This document shows, one piece after another, positions 58,643 to 64,000 of a stretch of DNA of 64,000 bases. The notes under the pieces are model-generated. The model was not told the origin of the DNA. It searched no databases and was given only the letters and a program-made list of their open reading frames with translations. The translations under genes and the position numbers were made by a program. Origin of the DNA: Pelomonas sp052436255 (GTDB lineage Bacteria; Pseudomonadota; Gammaproteobacteria; Burkholderiales; Burkholderiaceae_C); assembly GCA_052436255.1 (NCBI GenBank), contig JBQVNP010000002.1, forward strand, positions 42,015 through 106,014. The letters run 5' to 3'. Each line of letters starts with the position of its first letter. The stretch's first letter is position 1.

Positions 58643-60768
58643 GCTCCGACATGCTGCCCCCGCTGCGGCAGGATCTCGCCCTGCACGCCGGGCCGGCCGC
58701 GACCGACGGGTCGCCCACCTGGACGCTGCACGACCCGGCGGCCAACCGCTTCTACGAGCTGCGATGGGCCGCATTCGAAGTGCTCTCGCGCTGGTCGCTC
58801 GGCAGCGCCCAGCGTGTGCTCGACGCCATCCGGCGCGAGACCACGCTGCAACTCGGCGAGGCCGATCTCGACGGACTGCTGCGCATGCTCGCCCACAACC
58901 ACTTGCTGCTGGCGCACAGCGCAGAAGACTCCGAGCGCCTGCGCCGGGTGGTGGCCTCACGCCGGCTGGGACCGTGGCATTGGCTGCTCAAAAACTACCT
59001 CTTCTTCCGCCTGCCCCTGCTGAGGCCGATGCCCTGGCTGCAACGCCTGGCCCCGTACGTGCGTTGGGCCTACACCCCGGGTTTCTGGGCCGGGGTCGCG
59101 CTCGTGGCGGTGCTCGGGCTGGGTCTGGCCTCGCGCCGATGGGACGAATTCACCCACACCTTTGCCGCCTACGCGAGCTGGAGCGGGGCGCTGTCCATCG
59201 CGCTCGCCCTCACCCTGGCCAAGGTGCTGCACGAGCTCGGGCATGCCTTCACCGCGCAGCGCCACGGCTGCCGTGTGCCCACCATGGGCGTGGCCTTCCT
59301 GGTCATGTGGCCGGTTCTCTACACCGACACGAACGAAGCCTGGAAGCTCGCCTCGCGCCGCCAGCGCCTGGCCATCGGTGCCGCCGGCATGCTGAGCGAG
59401 TTGGCGCTGGCGGCCATCGCCACGCTTGCGTGGGCACTGCTACCCGAGACCGACACCTGGGGACCGGTGCGCGCAGGCGCCTTCCTGCTCGCGACCAGCA
59501 CCTGGCTGATCACCTTGGCCATCAATGCCAGCCCCTTCATGCGATTCGACGGCTACTTCCTGCTGTCCGATGCAATCAACATGCCCAACCTGCACGAGCG
59601 CGCCTTCGCCTTCGGTCGCTGGTGGCTGCGCGAGCGCCTCTTTGGCTGGGGAGACGACGTGCCCGAACGCGTGCCCCCGGCGCGGCAGCGCTTTCTGGTG
59701 GCCTTCGCGATGGCCACCTGGCTCTACCGCCTGGTGTTGTTCGTGGGCATCGCGTTGCTCGTATACCACCTGTTCTTCAAGGCACTGGGCGTGCTGTTGA
59801 TGGCGGTGGAACTCGGGTGGTTCATCGTGATGCCGGTGCTGCGCGAGTTGAAGGTGTGGTGGGCGCGCCGCGACGCGTTGCACTGGAACCGCGCCACGCG
59901 GCGCCTGGCCATGCTGCTGGGCGGCATTGCCCTCGTGCTGTTGTGGCCCTGGCAGTCCGCGGTGCGCGCGCCGGCAGTGCTCGGCGCCCAGCAGGCGCAG
60001 GGCCTGTATGCGCCCCACGCGGCCCAGGTGGTGGGGCCGCTGCCGGAAGTGGGCCGCAGCCTACGCCGCGGCGAACTCCTGCTGAATCTTCATTCACCTG
60101 AACTCGACACGCGTCTTGCACTTGCCCGTGCGCGCGAGCAGGAGTTGCAATGGCAGCTTGCTCAGCAGCCTTTCGACAGCCGCCTGATGGAAGCCGGCCC
60201 TGCCTTGCGCAGCCGCTGGGAAGCCTCGCGGGAAGAGGTTGCCGGCCTGCAACGCGAGCTGCAGCGCCTGAGCCTCGCCATGCCCTTTTATGGTGTCGTG
60301 CTCGAAGTGTCGAGCGACGCGATGAACGGCACCTGGGTCACCGCCGGGGAGAAGCTATTGCAGGTCGTCGGCCCGGTCGGGGTCAAGGTCGACGCCTTCG
60401 TCGACGAAACGCAGCTGCAACGCGTGGGCGAACACAGCAGCGGCGTCTTCATCCCCGACACGGCCGAGCAGGCCCGGGTGAACTGCAAGGCCGCCACGGT
60501 CGATGCGGTGCAGCTGAGTCAGCTCGACCAGGGTGCGCTGGCTGTGGCAAGCGTGTACGGCGGCAAGGTGTCCGCACAGCGCCGCAACGATGGCCGTGTG
60601 TTGCCGCTGCAACCCACCTTCCGCGTGCGCCTGAGTGACTGCGACCTCACTGTGGCCCCGCGGTCCGAGACCGTCGGCATGGTCCTGCTGCAGGGCGAGC
60701 GCCGCTCGTGGGCCACCGACGGGTTGCGCTGGATCGCCGACCTGCTGCACCGCGAAACTGCCCTCTGA
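58636..60768 (+). CDS. PqqD-like / M50 site-2-protease-like membrane protein with HlyD-type domain
   Basis: 710 residues from the ATG at 58636; a GTG at 58639 is also possible. The N-terminus (about 5-95) resembles a PqqD-type peptide-binding winged helix. The membrane domain carries HELGH at 199-203 and NASPFMRFDGYF with the third ligand Asp at 305, the two M50 zinc motifs. About seven membrane helices are followed by a barrel-sandwich domain (about 455-620) with a coiled coil and MPFYGVVLEVSSDAMNG. This places a zinc protease-like core, a substrate-recognition domain and an adaptor domain in one chain. It probably receives the giant protein and passes it to the TolC complex. No ATPase is present. 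Confidence 0.82.
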   Translation: MVSSDMLPPLRQDLALHAGPAATDGSPTWTLHDPAANRFYELRWAAFEVLSRWSLGSAQRVLDAIRRETTLQLGEADLDGLLRMLAHNHLLLAHSAEDSERLRRVVASRRLGPWHWLLKNYLFFRLPLLRPMPWLQRLAPYVRWAYTPGFWAGVALVAVLGLGLASRRWDEFTHTFAAYASWSGALSIALALTLAKVLHELGHAFTAQRHGCRVPTMGVAFLVMWPVLYTDTNEAWKLASRRQRLAIGAAGMLSELALAAIATLAWALLPETDTWGPVRAGAFLLATSTWLITLAINASPFMRFDGYFLLSDAINMPNLHERAFAFGRWWLRERLFGWGDDVPERVPPARQRFLVAFAMATWLYRLVLFVGIALLVYHLFFKALGVLLMAVELGWFIVMPVLRELKVWWARRDALHWNRATRRLAMLLGGIALVLLWPWQSAVRAPAVLGAQQAQGLYAPHAAQVVGPLPEVGRSLRRGELLLNLHSPELDTRLALARAREQELQWQLAQQPFDSRLMEAGPALRSRWEASREEVAGLQRELQRLSLAMPFYGVVLEVSSDAMNGTWVTAGEKLLQVVGPVGVKVDAFVDETQLQRVGEHSSGVFIPDTAEQARVNCKAATVDAVQLSQLDQGALAVASVYGGKVSAQRRNDGRVLPLQPTFRVRLSDCDLTVAPRSETVGMVLLQGERRSWATDGLRWIADLLHRETAL

Positions 60769-60944
60769 GTCCGGGCGAATCCTGAACGGCCGAATTCGAC
60801 ACCAACGCCTGTAAGTCCCTGATCTATATAGGACGAGCCCTTCGGCCTGCCACTACAAGAGGGACTTTTGAGCGTCGTTGGTGGATTTTTGGTGTTGAGC
60901 GCGGCCAGGACTTCGGCCTGATCGGGGGTGATGGTGGAGAGTCC
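60769..60944. other. Intergenic stretch after the M50 gene
   Basis: There is no gene. An 8-bp inverted repeat AAGTCCCT/AGGGACTT (60813-60820 and 60860-60867), with a long loop and TTTT after it, might end the operon transcript, but the loop is too long for a confident terminator. Confidence 0.35.
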
Positions 60945-61413
60945 TACGACCTAAGATTCAAGCTCGATGTCCTGAGCGGATGAGGGCCGATGGCCTGTCG
61001 TGTCGGCAAGCCGGGGCTCTCTTCAACGTTCGTCGCTTCGACACCATCGCCGAGTGGGAGCGCGCTTACAGCAGGGATGGAATCGCTGGTCTGATGCCGC
61101 ATCAACCTAAACGCCGAGCACTGACGCCGCCCGACATTGCCGTCGAGCCGTTGCCAGATTCAGGAAGCCTGAACGAGCCGAGCCGACAAGCGCTGCTCGA
61201 TGAACTCGAAGCCCTCCGAACGGAGAACGCCTACCTAAAAAAATTAAGGCCTTAGTTCAGGCTCAAACGAAGTCAGCGCCAAGCAAAAAGGCGCAAGTCG
61301 TGATTGAGCTAAGGCCGCAGCTTCCTCTTCCTTTGCTGCTCTGCGCAGCGGGCCTTGCGAGGAGCACGTTCTACTACCAGCAGGCGTCGTTGAAGGGCGC
61401 TGACAAGTACGCC
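60945..61413 (+). mobile_element. IS150-like (IS3 family) element, truncated, with frameshift site
   Basis: YDLRFKLDVL followed, after a frame change near 60975, by MRADGLSCRQAGALFNVRRF and a ALRTENAYLKKL end is an IS3-family OrfA. The A7 run at 61237-61243 (CTA AAA AAA) is a classic -1 slippage site, and the -1 frame continues IKALVQAQTKSAPSKKAQVV into OrfB with GLARSTFYYQQASLKGADKY. OrfB stops at 61413, where an IS66 element is inserted. OrfA is damaged, so this copy is probably inactive. Confidence 0.75.
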
Positions 61414-61498
61414 GTAAGCGGTCAATTACCGGCGTCCTTGAGTCGCCATCGTCGAGCTGACAGTCTTCGTTCCCACTTAACAAGTGAAGTGGGGACGT

Positions 61499-61939
61499 AT
61501 GTCGGTCGATCTGGATGCCCTGAGACGGCGCCTCGTGCTGCGTCACAAGCCGGGTGGGCGCTGCGTGTACGACAAGGCGGCCAAGGCCGAGTTCGTCGAG
61601 CTGTGCTTGCAGCCGGGAGTCTCGGTGGCGCGCCTTGCGCGCGAGTTCGGCATCAATACCAACCAGGTCGCACGCTGGATACGTGATCACGGTGAGCTGC
61701 GCAAGCGTGCATCTGTCGCGCGCCCCGCTCCTGCGGCCTCGCCCTTCGTCGCAGTGCCGGTGCTCAGGGCGCCGGCCGAGCGTGTCGTGCGCGAAGTCGA
61801 TGACACGAACGACATGAGCCTGCAGGCCAGGTTGCCCAACGGCGTGACGGTCGAACTGCGCGGCTTCGGCCTGCGTCAGCTGGCGGAGGTGGTCCAGATG
61901 CTGGGGAGGCTGGCGTGTTCCGCTTCGACGAGCATCTGA
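61499..61939 (+). CDS. tnpA: IS66 TnpA (accessory protein)
   Basis: 146 residues from MSVDLDALRRRLVLRHKPGG. The helix-turn-helix reads VSVARLAREFGINTNQVARW, and the C-terminus has LPNGVTVELRGFGLRQLAEV. IS66 TnpA is a DNA-binding accessory factor needed for transposition. It overlaps tnpB by 25 bp. The gene is intact. Confidence 0.85.
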   Translation: MSVDLDALRRRLVLRHKPGGRCVYDKAAKAEFVELCLQPGVSVARLAREFGINTNQVARWIRDHGELRKRASVARPAPAASPFVAVPVLRAPAERVVREVDDTNDMSLQARLPNGVTVELRGFGLRQLAEVVQMLGRLACSASTSI

Positions 61940-62265
61940 AGGTCTATCTGCACCGCGCGCCCGTGGACTTCCGGCTGAGCATCAACGGCCTGGCCGCCCT
62001 CGTGCAGCAAGCCCTCGGCCTGGACCCGTTCGCCGCCTGCGTGTACGTGTTCAGCAACCGGCGTCGCAACCGCGTGAAGATCCTCGGCTGGGACCGCAAC
62101 GGCTTCTGGCTGCTGCTCAAGCGGCTGGAGGAAGACCGCTTCATCTGGCCCAGCGAGACGACGGTGCCGACACTGACGGTGGAGCAATTGCACTGGCTGC
62201 TGCAGGGCATCGACATCGGCGCCGTGCAGCGCCACCCACAGCGCGTGTACCAGCACGCCGGCTGA
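61915..62265 (+). CDS. tnpB: IS66 TnpB (accessory protein)
   Basis: 116 residues starting with GTG: MFRFDEHLKVYLHRAPVDF then MSINGL-like SINGLAALVQQALGLDPF and CVYVFSNRRRNRVKILGWDR, closely matching the conserved IS66 TnpB/Orf2. It overlaps tnpA by 25 bp, suggesting coupled translation. Biochemical role unknown. Intact. Confidence 0.92.
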   Translation: MFRFDEHLKVYLHRAPVDFRLSINGLAALVQQALGLDPFAACVYVFSNRRRNRVKILGWDRNGFWLLLKRLEEDRFIWPSETTVPTLTVEQLHWLLQGIDIGAVQRHPQRVYQHAG

Positions 62266-62351
62266 GAACACCAGCGCTGGAATGCGCCATTGCGGCTGAT
62301 CCGAATGGTGCTGCGCAGATGGGGCGGACACACTGGTGCCTGATGGTCCAC

Positions 62352-63878
62352 ATGCCCACGCCCGAGGTAGTCATCGCATTGCAGCAGGCGCTGGCCCAGG
62401 CGCTCGAGCGCAATGAATCGCTGGCCGGCGAGCTGCGTGTGACGCGCGCCGAGCGGGACTTGCTCAAGGAGAAGCTAGCCAAGTTCACGCGTCAGCTGTT
62501 CGCCGCGAGCAGCGAGGCTGCGGTCCTGCAGAAGGACATGTTCTTCAACGAGGCTGAGGACCTCGGCGCGCAGGCCGAGCCCGCAGCAGAAGAGAGCAAC
62601 GACGACAGCGACAAGATCGACGTCCCCGGCCACAAGCGGGCCAAGCGTGGCCGCAAGCCGCTGGACCCGGCGCTGCCGCGCGAGGTGATCCGCCATGAGC
62701 TGCCCGAGGACCAGCGCGTGTGCCCGCACGACGGCGCCCGCTTGAGCGAGATCGGCGTCGAAGCCAGCGAACAGCTGGACATCATCCCGCAGCAGGTGCG
62801 CGTCATCCGGCACGAGCGCGTCAAGTACGCCTGCCCGTGCTGCGACGCCGGCATACGGCTGGCCCCGCGCCCCGCGCAGATCATCCCCAGAGGCCTCTTC
62901 ACCGAGAGCGCCCTGGCCTGGATCGCCACCTCCAAGTACCTGGACGGCCTGCCGCTGTACCGCCAGGCCGTGCTGCTGGGCCGCTTCGGCGGCACCGACA
63001 TCGCGCGCAACACCGTGGCCGGCGGCATGGTGCGCGTAGGCCAGGCCGTGCAGCCGGTGATCAACCTGCTGCGTGACTTGCTGTTGGACGCACCTCTGGT
63101 GTTCGGCGACGAGACCGAGCTGCAGGTGCTCAAGGAGCCCGGACGCAGTGCCCAGGTCAAGAGCTTCATCTGGGCGCAGATGACCGACGGCAGCGGCCGT
63201 GACGGCACGGGGCCGCCGATCCGGCTGTTCGCCTACTCACCGAGTCGCTCGACGAAGACGGCAATGGCGCTGTATGCCGGCATCCGTCCGGATGCCGTGC
63301 TGATGACCGACGGCTACGAGGTCTACGACACCGTGGCCGAGACGCACCAGCTCGTGCACCTGGCCTGTTGGACGCACTGCCGGAGGTACTTCATCGAAGC
63401 GTTGCAGGCCTTGCCCAAGGACCAGCGCGGGCCGACCCAGCTCGCCGCGCGCTTCATCGCGCTCATCGGCCAGCTGTACCACGTCGAGGCCGAGGCTCGG
63501 CGCGACGGCGTCGACACGGATGAGCTGAAGCGACGGCGCGAGCAGCACAGCGTCCCTGTGTTGGCCAACATCGAGGCGCTGCTGCTGGCCAACCTGCACG
63601 GCGTCCTGCCCAAGAGCCTGCTGGGGCAAGCGCTGCACTACCTGTCCTCGCAGTGGAGCAAGCTCAAGCGGTATGTCGAGGATGGTCGCTACAGCATCGA
63701 CAACAACGCGCAGGAGAACGCCATCAGGCCGTTCTGCGTGGGCCGGCGCAACTGGCTGTTCGCCGACACGGTGCATGGCGCCAACGCCAGCGCCAACCTG
63801 TACTCGCTGCTGCAGACCTGCAGCGTCAACGGCATCGACGGCTACCGCTACCTGCGGCCCCCCCCCGCGTCAGAATAG
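62352..63878 (+). CDS. tnpC: IS66 transposase TnpC, C-terminus altered
   Basis: 508 residues from MPTPEVVIALQQALAQ (an ATG at 62343 is equally possible). It has an N-terminal leucine-zipper-like segment and the zinc-binding region with CPHDGAR and YACPCCDAG. The DDE catalytic residues lie in FGDETELQ, VLMTDGYEVYD and NNAQENAIRPFCVGRRNWLF. After GIDGYRYLR the protein ends PPPASE at a run of eight C residues; family members continue about 30 residues with a sequence like ALPTA..LLPW. The end is therefore probably disrupted, so activity is doubtful. Confidence 0.88.
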   Translation: MPTPEVVIALQQALAQALERNESLAGELRVTRAERDLLKEKLAKFTRQLFAASSEAAVLQKDMFFNEAEDLGAQAEPAAEESNDDSDKIDVPGHKRAKRGRKPLDPALPREVIRHELPEDQRVCPHDGARLSEIGVEASEQLDIIPQQVRVIRHERVKYACPCCDAGIRLAPRPAQIIPRGLFTESALAWIATSKYLDGLPLYRQAVLLGRFGGTDIARNTVAGGMVRVGQAVQPVINLLRDLLLDAPLVFGDETELQVLKEPGRSAQVKSFIWAQMTDGSGRDGTGPPIRLFAYSPSRSTKTAMALYAGIRPDAVLMTDGYEVYDTVAETHQLVHLACWTHCRRYFIEALQALPKDQRGPTQLAARFIALIGQLYHVEAEARRDGVDTDELKRRREQHSVPVLANIEALLLANLHGVLPKSLLGQALHYLSSQWSKLKRYVEDGRYSIDNNAQENAIRPFCVGRRNWLFADTVHGANASANLYSLLQTCSVNGIDGYRYLRPPPASE

Positions 63879-63925
63879 TTGTCGCCTCCATAGATCAATC
63901 CAGGGGGCGGCGATGAAGGACGGAA

Positions 63926-64000
63926 TTGGCTCGATACGGACAGGCATTCATGGACAAGGCGGTGGCGAGGTTGCTGCCGCCGGAGAGCGCACCACTGGAA
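63926..64000 (+). CDS. Transposase OrfA-like, partial (IS3-type; runs off window)
   Basis: A frame open to the window end reads ARYGQAFMDKAVARLLPPES after a TTG at 63926 that has AAGGA 5 nt upstream; an ATG at 63950 is the alternative start. The AVARLLPPESA pattern is familiar from IS3-type OrfA proteins. Only 25 codons are visible. It follows the point where IS66 tnpC loses homology, so it may belong to a third element inserted there. Confidence 0.45.
   Translation, partial: MARYGQAFMDKAVARLLPPESAPLE

Larger units (their letters stand above)
61414..63855 (+). mobile_element. IS66-family element (right end not seen)
   Basis: The left end starts GTAAGCGGTCAATTACCGG, the typical 5' terminus of IS66 elements, and interrupts the IS150-like orfB. 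tnpA, tnpB and tnpC follow in the standard order. The expected right terminus (CCGCTTAC) is absent in the window, and tnpC departs from its family near 63855, so a further insertion or truncation is likely. Confidence 0.8.

Overview
This is a GC-rich (roughly two-thirds G+C) bacterial chromosome segment. The linked order ychF / ubiH-dsbC-DUF3429-M61 peptidase-DUF3108, a DUF4148 protein and Burkholderiales-type IS66 debris point to a betaproteobacterium of order Burkholderiales, perhaps near Rubrivivax, Roseateles or Leptothrix. The order is fairly safe; the genus is a guess. No rRNA, tRNA or CRISPR was seen.

Layout. 1-10986: a surface-polysaccharide locus in three blocks: a FnlC-type 2-epimerase with a WbuB-type and a second glycosyltransferase (+); acyltransferase, RmlD-like reductase, GT2 and Wzx-like flippase (-); and a small exported protein, methyltransferase and membrane sulfatase-like enzyme (+). 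10963-21110: a type II secretion operon, transcribed leftward as gspG-H-I-J-K-L-M-(C-like)-D-E-F. 21225-22637: an exported Ala/Thr-rich protein with its own promoter and terminator, possibly a T2SS substrate. 22940-32671: a second polysaccharide cluster (flippase, GT4, wecB, a half-length glycosyltransferase, GT4, methyltransferase, aminotransferase, initiating sugar phosphotransferase, CapD/PglF dehydratase). 32820-34337: lysS. 34341-37787: a xylFHG-like sugar ABC transporter with a decayed AbiEii-like gene behind it. 37893-44363: DUF4148 protein, enoyl-CoA hydratase, DUF3108, M61 peptidase, DUF3429, DsbC and a UbiH-family oxygenase. 44486-45577: ychF.

45750-64000 is accessory. Between insertion-sequence remnants lies a tightly coupled plus-strand module: a sulfotransferase; a 2541-residue LEPR/DUF4347 protein with autotransporter-type beta-strand repeats and Ig-like domains but no beta-barrel; a TolC-like lipoprotein; an RND/HlyD adaptor; a GAF-like/HlyD adaptor; and a PqqD-like/M50 site-2-protease-like membrane protein with a barrel-sandwich domain. 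It has an outer-membrane channel and adaptors but no ABC ATPase, RND pump or autotransporter barrel. I propose it as a dedicated exporter for the giant protein in which the M50 protein replaces the usual inner-membrane pump. This is the best candidate here for an undescribed system.

The right edge is a nest of insertion sequences: an IS150-like element with an A7 frameshift site, split by an IS66 element whose tnpC appears to be cut by a third element running off the window.
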